Positions 16,029 through 23,109 of a stretch of 37,257 bases of DNA are shown here, piece after piece. Positions within the stretch are counted from its first letter, which is position 1. Every line of letters starts with the position of its first letter. Location of the stretch: the NCBI GenBank assembly GCA_934464585.1, contig CAKSJY010000013.1:1-37257 (forward strand), read 5' to 3'. A model generated the notes under the pieces. It was not told the origin of the DNA. It made no database searches and was given only the letters and a program-made list of their open reading frames with translations. Source of the DNA: an uncultured Eubacteriales bacterium (GTDB lineage: Bacteria > Bacillota > Clostridia > Oscillospirales > Acutalibacteraceae). The position numbers and the translations under genes are program-made.

Positions 16029-17294
16029 TCAATTTTGCTGAAGTAACTTTTCTATTGTTACTAATTTTATAGATACGCATAAAATATCCATTGCGATTTT
16101 TAACTCGTTTATTGGTGGATATGTTGGTGCTATACGTATATTGGAATCATTTGGATCACTTTTGTATGGATATGTGGACCCTGCAGGGGTTAAGACAACA
16201 TTTGCCTCTTTGCAAAGTTCAACAACTTTTTTGGCACATCCGGGCAAAACATCTATGCTTACAAAATAACCTCCGTTTGGTTCGAGCCAAGATACAATTT
16301 TGTTATCTGAGAATTCATAATTTAATGAATTTAAAACTATATCAAACTTCGGCTTAAGAATAGACTTATGCTTTTCCATATGTTTAAGTACACCTTCATA
16401 ATCCCTAAAAAACAGGATATGTCTCAATTGGTTTAGTTTGTCATAACCTATAGTCTGGACAAAAAGACGCTTTTTTATATAATTCAAATTATTTTCAGAA
16501 GCTGCAATGCATGAAACACCGGAACCGGGGAATGTTACCTTTGATGTTGAGCAAAATTGTAATACAATATCCTCATTACCATATTTTTTACATTCTTCAG
16601 CTATATTTAATAGTTTATCTGGGGTATCTGTAATATCATGGATAGCATATGCATTATCCCAAAATATTCTAAAATCTTTAGCTTTGGGTGTGAGCTTGGC
16701 AAAACGCTTAACAACTTCGTCTGAATATGTTATGCCTTGTGGATTTGAGTATTTAGGTACACACCAAATTCCTTTTATCTGTGAATCATTATTAACTAAA
16801 TTTTCTACGGTATCCATATCAGGGCCATCTGGTGTCATGTTTACGCATACCATTTCTATCCCAAAATATTCTAAGATCGAAAAGTGTCTATCGTATCCTG
16901 GTACAGGACATAAAAATTTAATTTTATCTTGTTTAAACCATGGAGTAAGTCCATTTACTCCGTTAGTCATGAATGAAGATATTGTATCAAACATCATACT
17001 AAGGCTGGAGTTGCCACCTATTATTACGTTATTTTCATCCACACCGAGAATTTTACCAAATATTCTTCTCATCTTCGGTAAGCCTTCGATAAGACCATAA
17101 TTTCTGCAATCAAAACCATTTTCACTCATATATTCAGATGATGCATTTAGGCTATCAAGCATTTGTTCAGAAATTTTTAACTGATCATTTCCGGGTTTTC
17201 CACGAGATAAATCTAATTTTATATTGGATTCTTTAAAGTTATCATATTGTTTTAAAAGATTTTCTTTTTCTTTTAATAATTGTTTTTTATCCAT
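16029..17294 (-). CDS. Aspartate aminotransferase, type Ic (AspT/MocR-like fold, PF12897)
   Basis: A PLP-dependent transaminase of 421 aa. N-terminal LDLSRGKPGNDQL, GGNSSLSMMFDT, VPGYDRHFSI and VPKYSNPQGITYS are those of the aspartate aminotransferase subgroup Ic. The PLP lysine is in CSTSKVTFPGSGVSC and the C-terminal carboxylate-binding arginine in NIRIAPTYPP. It should interconvert aspartate/2-oxoglutarate and oxaloacetate/glutamate. The ATG at 17294 gives the family-typical N-terminus (MDKKQLLKEKENLL); two upstream in-frame TTG codons (17309, 17327) are possible starts and one has GAAGGG before it, so the exact start is unsure. Confidence 0.88.
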   Translation of the reverse strand: MDKKQLLKEKENLLKQYDNFKESNIKLDLSRGKPGNDQLKISEQMLDSLNASSEYMSENGFDCRNYGLIEGLPKMRRIFGKILGVDENNVIIGGNSSLSMMFDTISSFMTNGVNGLTPWFKQDKIKFLCPVPGYDRHFSILEYFGIEMVCVNMTPDGPDMDTVENLVNNDSQIKGIWCVPKYSNPQGITYSDEVVKRFAKLTPKAKDFRIFWDNAYAIHDITDTPDKLLNIAEECKKYGNEDIVLQFCSTSKVTFPGSGVSCIAASENNLNYIKKRLFVQTIGYDKLNQLRHILFFRDYEGVLKHMEKHKSILKPKFDIVLNSLNYEFSDNKIVSWLEPNGGYFVSIDVLPGCAKKVVELCKEANVVLTPAGSTYPYKSDPNDSNIRIAPTYPPINELKIAMDILCVSIKLVTIEKLLQQN

Positions 17295-17398
17295 AAGATA
17301 GTAGTTCAAGATGAAACGACCCTTCAAATAAATTTAATATATATTATGCTGAATTATAATATAAAGTGTAGTTAATAGCTAAATAGCTAATTAAAAAA

Positions 17399-17430
17399 GA
17401 AATAACCGCATTATTAACTGCGGTTATTTC
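17399..17430 (-). terminator. Terminator of the XRE regulator gene
   Basis: A 12-bp stem GAAATAACCGCA/TGCGGTTATTTC with an 8-base loop; the minus-strand tail is TTTTTTAA. Confidence 0.88.
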
Positions 17431-17512
17431 TTCAACAGAGATGAAAGAGAAAGTCATTTATCTCTGTTACTCTTTTACATATAAAAACATATTTAACAAT
17501 ATGTTTTAGTCC

Positions 17513-17758
17513 TTACATTACTTCAGCGACTTTTTTATCTATTTCTTCAGCGTCTATTGCAACGTTTTCATAAAATACAGTCCAATCTATACCTAGTAGA
17601 TAGCCTATACTTTTAGCAACCTTTACCTTAGGTTGAATTTTTCCTGATTCAATCATGTTGTAGCCGGATTGAGTTAGTCCTATTATCTCGGCAACTTTGT
17701 TTTGAGGTAAGCCTTTAAGTATTCTAGCTATTCTCAATTGTTTTTGTAATTCGTTCAT
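17513..17758 (-). CDS. XRE-family helix-turn-helix transcriptional regulator
   Basis: An 81-aa protein that is almost entirely one HTH_3 domain: LRIARILKGLPQNKVAEIIG, then LTQSGYNMIESGKIQPKVKV as the recognition helix and loop, then KSIGYLLGIDWTVFYE, with a short acidic tail. RBS AAGGAC lies 8 bases before the ATG. Target genes are unknown; a 21-bp palindrome 44-64 bases upstream (17802-17822) could be its own operator. It is flanked by the tRNA operon and the aminotransferase gene, all on the minus strand, with terminators on both sides, so it is monocistronic. Confidence 0.88.
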   Translation of the reverse strand: MNELQKQLRIARILKGLPQNKVAEIIGLTQSGYNMIESGKIQPKVKVAKSIGYLLGIDWTVFYENVAIDAEEIDKKVAEVM

Positions 17759-17801
17759 TTTTTCAAGTCCTTTGCATAATCTCTAAATATTGTAATAGTG
17801 C

Positions 17802-17822
17802 CTAAAGCAAATTTTGCTTTAG
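17802..17822. promoter_or_regulatory. Perfect 21-bp palindrome upstream of the XRE gene
   Basis: CTAAAGCAAA, one central T, TTTGCTTTAG: ten-base arms without mismatch. Location 44 bases before the XRE start codon suggests an operator. Confidence 0.5.
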
Positions 17823-17851
17823 TGGTAGTGATACTCAATTATGAATACCAC

Positions 17852-17898
17852 AATAAAAACTACATAAAATAATCCACAAAACTATCTTATGTAGTTTT
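17852..17898 (-). terminator. Terminator of the tRNA-Thr/tRNA-Pro transcript
   Basis: AAAACTACATAA/TTATGTAGTTTT, 12 bp, with a 19-base loop; the minus-strand tail is TTTTTATT. It starts four bases after the tRNA-Pro CCA end. Confidence 0.75.
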
Positions 17899-17901
17899 AT
17901 A

Positions 17902-17978
17902 TGGTCCGAGTGACTGGAATCGAACCAGCGGCCTCTTGAACCCCATTCAAGCGCGCTACCAATCTGCGCCACACCCGG
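17902..17978 (-). tRNA. tRNA-Pro (anticodon GGG)
   Basis: 77 nt including an encoded CCA. Acceptor stem CCGGGTG/CACTCGG, D arm GGCGCAGATTGGTAGCGC, anticodon stem CTTGA/TCAAG with loop ATGGGGT giving anticodon GGG (reads CCC/CCU), and T arm CTGGTTCGATTCCAG. It is separated from the upstream tRNA-Thr by 11 bases and shares its promoter. Confidence 0.96.
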
Positions 17979-17989
17979 AAATAAAGTCG

Positions 17990-18065
17990 TGGAGCTACTG
18001 ACCGGAATCGAACCGGTGACCTGCACATTACGAGTGTGCTGCTCTACCAACTGAGCTACAGTAGC
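17990..18065 (-). tRNA. tRNA-Thr (anticodon CGU)
   Basis: 76 nt including encoded CCA. Acceptor GCTACTG/CAGTAGC, D arm TAGCTCAGTTGGTAGAGC, anticodon stem GCACA/TGTGC with loop CTCGTAA (anticodon CGT, reads ACG), T arm CCGGTTCGATTCCGG. First gene of the two-tRNA operon. Confidence 0.96.
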
Positions 18066-18078
18066 TTACTGATAATAT

Positions 18079-18107
18079 ATTATATATAATTCTAATTTAA
18101 AAGTCAA
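18079..18107 (-). promoter_or_regulatory. Sigma-A promoter of the tRNA operon
   Basis: Minus strand TTGACT (18107-18102), 17-base spacer, TATAAT (18084-18079). Transcription would start about 7 bases before the tRNA-Thr 5' end. Confidence 0.88.
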
Positions 18108-18426
18108 CCCCGAAAATTAAATTTGCTTAAATTTTTTTTTTGGACTCTTATTAATTGGCTTACCAAGGGGATAAAAATAGAAGTTAATATATAAGGTTTG
18201 GTACATGGTGGTAAAGTATATTTTTGTATATATAATAGGTAGCATAATTATCGGAGATTTAGTATTTATATGATTAAAAAGGTCTTATTAAAGATTTTTA
18301 TATATTTTATTTGTTTAGAAAGACCAAATGTAAGATGAATAAATGTATAAAATTAACAAATTTTATTTTTAAAAACCACCTTGCTTTATAACTATTTTAA
18401 ATTTATTATTTCGATCAAAAAACCCC
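18108..18426. other. AT-rich intergenic stretch, no gene seen
   Basis: Very AT-rich sequence between the tRNA and hppA promoters. Only a 22-codon ATG frame (from 18271) without a properly spaced RBS was found, and no tRNA, known riboswitch or repeat. It may just be the upstream region of a strongly expressed gene. Confidence 0.5.
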
Positions 18427-18446
18427 TTTTTTTTAATATTAAAGCA

Positions 18447-18455
18447 TGGTATAAT
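18447..18455 (+). promoter_or_regulatory. Extended -10 promoter of hppA
   Basis: TGGTATAAT: a perfect TATAAT (18450-18455) with the TG extension. The -35 region is a T-run (18427-18432), a poor match that the extended -10 can compensate. Transcription would begin near 18462. Confidence 0.65.
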
Positions 18456-18460
18456 ATATC

Positions 18461-18503
18461 GTATTTGGTAGACTAGCCGGAATTGTAATTCTGAACTAAA
18501 TAC
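18461..18503 (+). other. Stem-loop at the 5' end of the hppA leader
   Basis: GTATTTGGT pairs with ACTAAATAC (one G-T), and inside it GGAATT/AATTCT can form a second helix. It sits at the predicted transcript 5' end, about 38 bases before the start codon; a stabilising or regulatory role is inference. Confidence 0.4.
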
Positions 18504-18541
18504 CACTTAATTTATTACCTATTTAAAGGAGGACTTTTTTT

Positions 18542-20629
18542 ATGGAACTTATGTTATGGGCTCCAATCGGTGCTGTAGTAGCACTGCTATTTGCCTGTAT
18601 CCTCGCATACAGAGTGCTAAAAGAGGATGAAGGAATAGATGAAGTTAAGCGCATAGCTGCTTCTATTCGATCTGGCGCTAATGCTTATCTTAAGCGTCAA
18701 TACAAAGGAGTAGGAAAATTCTTTGCGTTTATGTTTGTATTGCTTGGAATATTAGCAATATGCAAACTTATTAATCCATTTGTTCCTGTAGCTTTTGTTA
18801 CAGGCGGTTTTTTCTCGGCTTTGTCGGGATTTATAGGAATGAAAGTAGCAACCCAAGCTAACTCAAGAACAGCAACTGCTGCAAAGAAAAGCTTAAACAG
18901 TGGTTTAAAAGTTGCATTTTCTGCAGGTGCAGTAATGGGATTTACTGTTGTTGGTCTTGGTATGTTGGATATGTCAATCTGGTACTACATTCTTAAATTT
19001 TTCTACAAAGGATTGACAGAAGCTCAACAAGCTCAAAATATTGCTTCTGCTATGTTAACATTTGGAATGGGTGCTTCTGCAATGGCATTATTTGCTCGTG
19101 TTGGAGGCGGTATCTTCACAAAGGCTGCAGACGTTGGTGCAGACCTTGTTGGTAAGGTAGAAAATTCTATTCCTGAAGACGACCCTCGTAACCCTGCTGT
19201 TATCGCAGATAACGTTGGTGACAACGTTGGTGACGTTGCCGGAATGGGTGCAGACCTTTATGAATCATATGTAGGAGCTCGTATTTCAGCTCTTGCTTTG
19301 GCTGTTTCTGCAGGTTTCGGATTTGAAGGAATGGCTGTACCGATGGTACTTGCAACTATTGGTATATTTGCTTCAATTATTGGTACTTTCTTTGTTAAGA
19401 CTAAGGAAGGCGCTTCACAAAAGAACTTATTATCTGCTTTAAGAAGAGGAACATATATAAGTAGTGTATTGGTTGCAATTGGTGCTTTCTTATTAATTTA
19501 TTTTGTATTTGGTATGGAAAGAATAGGACTATTCTTTGCTATAATCTCCGGACTTCTAGCTGGTATCTTAATTGGATACTTTACTGAATACTATACTTCA
19601 GATACTTATAAGCCTACTCAAAAGCTTGCTGAAACTTCAGAAACTGGTCCAGCTACAATTATTATTGGTGGATTATCCTTAGGTATGATATCAACTGCAA
19701 TACCTGTAGTTATAATAGCTATTGCTATCTTAGTAAGCTTCTATATAGCAGGTGGTGCAGCAGATTTCAATTCTGGTCTATACGGAATCAGTTTGGCAGC
19801 AGTAGGTATGCTATCAACTTTAGGAATTACCCTTGCAACAGACGCATATGGTCCGGTTGCAGATAATGCTGGCGGAATTGCAGAAATGTCAGGTTTAGGT
19901 GAGGAAGTTAGAAATCGTACAGATGCTCTTGATTCATTAGGAAACACTACAGCAGCTACAGGAAAAGGATTCGCTATTGGATCTGCAGCTTTAACTGCAT
20001 TGGCATTAATTGCATCTTACATCGAACAAGTTAAGGTTATTAAACCTACATTCAATTTCAACTTAGGTATAACTAACCCACCTGTACTTATCGGATTATT
20101 CATTGGTGGTATGTTACCGTTTATCTTTGCGGCTCTTACAATGGAAGCTGTTGGAAAATCAGCTACTAGTATAGTTATAGAAGTAAGACGTCAATTTAAA
20201 GAAATCAAGGGACTTTTAACAGGTGAAGGAAAACCTGATTATGAATCTTGCGTTGACCTATGTACAAAGTCAGCTCAAAGAGAAATGATTTTACCTGCTT
20301 TATTAGGAATAATTGCTCCTATTGTTGTAGGTTTAGTTCTTGGAGTAAACGGTGTTACAGGTATGCTTGCAGGTACTACAGTTACTGGTTTCGTTCTAGC
20401 TGTTATGATGGCTAATGCTGGAGGCGCTTGGGACAATGCTAAAAAGTACATTGAATCCGGTAAACACGGAGGAAAAGGTTCTGATTGTCATAAGGCAGCT
20501 GTTGTTGGTGATACAGTAGGTGACCCATTTAAAGATACAAGTGGACCATCTATTAATATATTAATTAAATTAGTATCTATGGTTTCAATAGTATTTGCTG
20601 CTATTATCATAAACTTCTCTTTGTTTTAA
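18542..20629 (+). CDS. hppA: Membrane-bound K+-dependent-type ion-pumping pyrophosphatase
   Basis: A 695-aa polytopic protein (about 16 helices) that hydrolyses PPi and pumps Na+ and/or H+ outward. The catalytic core is visible: DVGADLVGKVENSIPEDDP, then IADNVGDNVGDVAGMGADLYE, and near the C-terminus GDTVGDPFKDTSGPSINI. The GNTTAATGKG motif at 467-476 has Ala where K+-independent pumps have Lys, so it should be K+-dependent. Whether it moves Na+, H+ or both cannot be settled by eye. RBS AAAGGAGG at 18526-18533. The codon choice (many GCT, GGT, GTT) looks like that of a highly expressed gene. It probably recovers energy from PPi made in biosynthesis. Monocistronic, with a terminator. Confidence 0.97.
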   Translation: MELMLWAPIGAVVALLFACILAYRVLKEDEGIDEVKRIAASIRSGANAYLKRQYKGVGKFFAFMFVLLGILAICKLINPFVPVAFVTGGFFSALSGFIGMKVATQANSRTATAAKKSLNSGLKVAFSAGAVMGFTVVGLGMLDMSIWYYILKFFYKGLTEAQQAQNIASAMLTFGMGASAMALFARVGGGIFTKAADVGADLVGKVENSIPEDDPRNPAVIADNVGDNVGDVAGMGADLYESYVGARISALALAVSAGFGFEGMAVPMVLATIGIFASIIGTFFVKTKEGASQKNLLSALRRGTYISSVLVAIGAFLLIYFVFGMERIGLFFAIISGLLAGILIGYFTEYYTSDTYKPTQKLAETSETGPATIIIGGLSLGMISTAIPVVIIAIAILVSFYIAGGAADFNSGLYGISLAAVGMLSTLGITLATDAYGPVADNAGGIAEMSGLGEEVRNRTDALDSLGNTTAATGKGFAIGSAALTALALIASYIEQVKVIKPTFNFNLGITNPPVLIGLFIGGMLPFIFAALTMEAVGKSATSIVIEVRRQFKEIKGLLTGEGKPDYESCVDLCTKSAQREMILPALLGIIAPIVVGLVLGVNGVTGMLAGTTVTGFVLAVMMANAGGAWDNAKKYIESGKHGGKGSDCHKAAVVGDTVGDPFKDTSGPSINILIKLVSMVSIVFAAIIINFSLF

Positions 20630-20656
20630 TATATAAAGGTATATAATTTGTAATTA

Positions 20657-20688
20657 GGGAACTATCGCAAAATGTGATAGTTCCTTTT
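20657..20688 (+). terminator. hppA terminator
   Basis: GGAACTATC/GATAGTTCC with an 8-base loop followed by TTTTGTTT. Confidence 0.9.
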
Positions 20689-20721
20689 GTTTGGCTTATA
20701 TTATAATTTTATAAAAAAGTG

Positions 20722-20750
20722 TTGACAAGACTAAATTAGCATGTTATTAT
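20722..20750 (+). promoter_or_regulatory. Strong sigma-A promoter of an orphan small RNA
   Basis: Perfect TTGACA (20722-20727), 17-base spacer, TATTAT (20745-20750). No start codon with an RBS follows before the terminator at 20835. Confidence 0.8.
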
Positions 20751-20756
20751 ATACTT

Positions 20757-20868
20757 GTAATAAGAAATATTAATAATCGTTATATCCACACTGCCAGACG
20801 TCGCCATTAATATTTCGAATTATTGCTATAGTGTAAAATAGTCTCCTTTTTAGGGGGCTATTTTATTA
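20757..20868 (+). ncRNA. Candidate small structured RNA (about 110 nt)
   Basis: Bounded by a consensus promoter and an intrinsic terminator, with no open reading frame. The 5' part forms an 11-bp perfect stem GAAATATTAAT/ATTAATATTTC (20764-20774 with 20806-20816) closing a 31-nt loop that includes CCACACTGCCAGACGTCGCC, much richer in GC than the surroundings. A short linker leads to the terminator. I do not recognise it as a known riboswitch, 6S RNA, tmRNA or SRP RNA. It might act in trans, or be a leader that terminates before the downstream gene at 21158. Confidence 0.6.
20835..20868 (+). terminator. Terminator of the small RNA
   Basis: AAAATAGTCTCC/GGGGGCTATTTT, 12 pairs including two G-T, 6-base loop, tail TTTTATT. 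Confidence 0.85.
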
Positions 20869-20874
20869 TGTACA

Positions 20875-20903
20875 GAGGGCCTCGCCATTATGGCGGGGCT
20901 CTT
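20875..20903. other. GC-rich 12-bp hairpin
   Basis: GAGGGCCTCGCC pairs with GGCGGGGCTCTT (three G-T pairs) around ATTAT. It is strikingly GC-rich for this genome and has no T-run. It may be a repeat element or a backup terminator. Confidence 0.5.
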
Positions 20904-21070
20904 GAATCTTAAACAATCGATTTTATACACATGATATGTTGCAAAGGCATATAGCTTTACACGTATTAGTTTTGCTGAGTGATAAGTTACTGATAAAAAT
21001 TAATAATTTAATCAACTGCAAAGTGAAATAAAACTGAATTAACATATTTTTTTGAAAAAGCGTGTACATT

Positions 21071-21108
21071 AACTAAGCTGTCTTATAGCTCAATCGAGTA
21101 TCTTGGTT
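21071..21108 (+). other. Possible leader stem-loop before the DUF6873-like gene
   Basis: AACTAAG pairs with CTTGGTT around a smaller hairpin GCTC/GAGT. From 20904 to 21157 there is otherwise no gene; no clear promoter was found. The structure is only a possibility. Confidence 0.25.
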
Positions 21109-21157
21109 AGGATAGTAGGAGTTTATATTTTTTAATTATTTAATAGTAAAAAAATAG

Positions 21158-21934
21158 GTGAGGGAGAGTAAAGATATTTTAATAGATAATTTTATACAAA
21201 GTCCAAATTTACCAAGTGGAAGAGTAAGGCTAATGCTTATGTCAGGAGAATATCCTGAATTATGTGAAAAATTTGAAAACTTAGGTGTGGGAATTATTAG
21301 AACGGAACCTGATTTAAGACTACCATATCCTGAGAGATTTCATGCAGATATACAATGTCAACATTTGGGCGGAAAAAGTATTATGTTAGTCTCGGGTAAC
21401 ATAATGCTAAAAAATAAATTACTAACTCTTGGGTTCAATGTATATGAAACGTTTAATACAATTAAAGAAATATATCCTGGAAATGTATTGCTAAATTCTG
21501 TACGTTTGAACAAACGAGTTATTCTAAATAAGAAAACTGTAGACAATAATTTACTTGATTTCTATAAGAACACTAATGTAGAACTCATTAACGTAAGACA
21601 AGGTTATACTAGATGTTCCACAGCTGTTATAAATGGTCATTCTATAATAACCTCCGATCCATCAATATATAAAGAGGCTAAAAAGAGTGGATTGGATGTT
21701 TTGAAAATAAGACCGGGTTTTATTAATCTACCAGGATATAATTATGGATTTATAGGTGGAGCGTGTACCTTAATAGATAAGAATATAATTGCTTTTACAG
21801 GAGACATTAATACACATCCCGATTGTGAACTAATATATAATTTTATAAATGAACGCAATATAGAAATAATAAATTTGACGTCCGGTACTTTAATAGATGT
21901 TGGAGGAATGATTCAGCTTAAGGAATATAATTGA
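21158..21934 (+). CDS. DUF6873-like pentein/GME-fold protein
   Basis: A 258-aa soluble protein resembling the clostridial family I recall as DUF6873 (glycine/arginine-modifying-enzyme, pentein-like fold). Typical stretches are SPNLPSGRVRLML near the start, VRQGYTRCSTAVINGHSIITSD (142-163, with a conserved Cys in the position of pentein nucleophiles), RPGFINLPGYNYGFIGGA and IAFTGDINTHPD. Activity is unknown. The start is uncertain: a stop codon immediately precedes the GTG at 21158, yet the only good RBS (GAGGGAG, 21160-21166) lies inside that frame, which would place initiation near the ATT at 21176. The xerC-like promoter overlaps its stop codon. Confidence 0.65.
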   Translation: MRESKDILIDNFIQSPNLPSGRVRLMLMSGEYPELCEKFENLGVGIIRTEPDLRLPYPERFHADIQCQHLGGKSIMLVSGNIMLKNKLLTLGFNVYETFNTIKEIYPGNVLLNSVRLNKRVILNKKTVDNNLLDFYKNTNVELINVRQGYTRCSTAVINGHSIITSDPSIYKEAKKSGLDVLKIRPGFINLPGYNYGFIGGACTLIDKNIIAFTGDINTHPDCELIYNFINERNIEIINLTSGTLIDVGGMIQLKEYN

Positions 21935-21959
21935 CATCTGGGGTTAATTATGATATACT
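21931..21959 (+). promoter_or_regulatory. Sigma-A promoter of the xerC-like gene
   Basis: TTGACA (21931-21936, overlapping the upstream stop codon), 17-base spacer, TATACT (21954-21959). Transcription should start near 21966, inside the palindrome described separately. Confidence 0.8.
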
Positions 21960-21996
21960 GAATTATACAAAATACATATTTTGTATAATTCAGTAT
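21955..21996. repeat. Perfect 20-bp inverted repeat over the xerC-like promoter
   Basis: The left arm ATACTGAATTATACAAAATA (21955-21974) and the right arm TATTTTGTATAATTCAGTAT (21977-21996) are exact reverse complements separated by CA. The repeat starts in the -10 box and covers the transcription start and leader. Likely an operator or a recombination site. Confidence 0.85.
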
Positions 21997-22019
21997 GATA
22001 TAAAGGGTGTGTACTGTAA

Positions 22020-23012
22020 ATGCAGGATTATTCTCAGGAAGCTCCTAGCGTAATTAAAGAATATTTAGGATATATGCGTACAGTTAAGGGCAAGTCTCCT
22101 CTTACAGCGTTTGAATATTATACAGATCTACGAACCTTTTTTAGATATATAAAAGTAAAACGCAAATTGGTAGATAGTAATATGGATTTCAAACAAATAA
22201 AAATAGATGATATAGATATTGCTTTAATAAAGACTATTACATTGATGGACATATTCGAGTACATGAATTACTTAGTTGAAAAAAGGAATAACTCTTCAGC
22301 TACTAGATTTAGAAAAGCTGCTAGTTTGAGATCGTTTTTTAGGTACTTAACAAATAAGACTAATCAGTTGTCTTATAACCCTCTTCAAGAATTAGAACTT
22401 CCAAAAGTCAAATCTTCTTTACCTAAATTTTTAACCTTAGAGCAAAGCATAGAGCTTTTAAAAAGTGTAGACGGTCCTTATAAAGAAAGAGACTACTGTA
22501 TATTGGTTTTATTTTTGAATTGTGGAATGCGTCTTTCAGAATTAGTAGGAATAAACTTAAATGATATTAGTTCTAACAACACAATTAAAATTACCGGTAA
22601 GGGCAATAAGGAAAGAATTGTATATTTAAATGATGCTTGCACAGGTGCTATAGAGAACTATCTTAAAGTTCGTCCAAAGGAAAAGTTAGATGCAGGAAGC
22701 AGAAATGCTTTATTTATAAGTAGAAATCATAGAAGAATAAGCCCTAAAACAGTTCAGCATATTGTAAAAAAATATCTTTCATACATAGGATTAGAGAATC
22801 AAGGATATTCTACTCATAAACTAAGGCATACTGCAGCAACTTTAATGTATCAATATGGTGAGGTTGATATAAGGATTCTAAAGGATATATTGGGACACGA
22901 AAATCTAGGTACAACTCAAATATATACTCACGTTTCAGATAAACAAATGAGAGAAGCTGCAACTTCCAACCCTCTTTCTAAAATAGATATGAGTAAAAGT
23001 TTTAATAAGTAA
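22020..23012 (+). CDS. XerC-like tyrosine recombinase
   Basis: A 330-aa tyrosine recombinase. The N-terminal SAM-like DNA-binding domain covers about residues 8-117 (VIKEYLGYMRTVKGKSPLTA) and the catalytic domain 135-320. Catalytic residues are visible: Arg in CGMRLSELVG, Lys in GKGNKER, His-x-x-Arg in STHKLRHTAA, His in LGHENLGTT and the nucleophilic Tyr in QIYTHV. Size and chromosomal setting suit XerC/CodV-type chromosome dimer resolution, but a role at the palindrome in its own promoter is possible. The start is ATG at 22020 after a weak AAAGGGTG. No phage or integrative-element genes surround it. Confidence 0.9.
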   Translation: MQDYSQEAPSVIKEYLGYMRTVKGKSPLTAFEYYTDLRTFFRYIKVKRKLVDSNMDFKQIKIDDIDIALIKTITLMDIFEYMNYLVEKRNNSSATRFRKAASLRSFFRYLTNKTNQLSYNPLQELELPKVKSSLPKFLTLEQSIELLKSVDGPYKERDYCILVLFLNCGMRLSELVGINLNDISSNNTIKITGKGNKERIVYLNDACTGAIENYLKVRPKEKLDAGSRNALFISRNHRRISPKTVQHIVKKYLSYIGLENQGYSTHKLRHTAATLMYQYGEVDIRILKDILGHENLGTTQIYTHVSDKQMREAATSNPLSKIDMSKSFNK

Positions 23013-23063
23013 TGTTCGTCCCCTATTTTTTATATACTTTACTATATACCTACCCCATATATA

Positions 23064-23109
23064 AAAATCGAGATTTACAACTAGTCTGTAAATCTCGATT
23101 TTGTTTTTT
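23064..23109. terminator. Bidirectional terminator between the xerC-like gene and the AI-2E transporter gene
   Basis: A 16-bp perfect stem AAAATCGAGATTTACA/TGTAAATCTCGATTTT with a 7-base loop; the plus-strand tail is GTTTTTT, the minus-strand tail TTTTAT. Confidence 0.9.

Noticed and set aside
16507..17100. 197-codon plus-strand ORF
   Set aside because: Antisense to the aminotransferase, whose motifs are complete; no RBS and no recognisable protein.
17835..18050. 71-codon minus-strand ORF
   Set aside because: It runs through the two tRNA genes and their spacer; the tRNA structures fully explain the sequence.
18271..18339. 22-codon hydrophobic ORF upstream of hppA
   Set aside because: The RBS-like CGGAG is 13 bases away and there is no promoter; the length is expected by chance in AT-rich DNA.
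21955..21996. Palindrome as a dif site for XerC/XerD
   Set aside because: The half-site-like TTATACAAAAT lies in the opposite orientation to the dif arrangement and the centre is 2 bases, not 6; kept only as an operator or unknown target.
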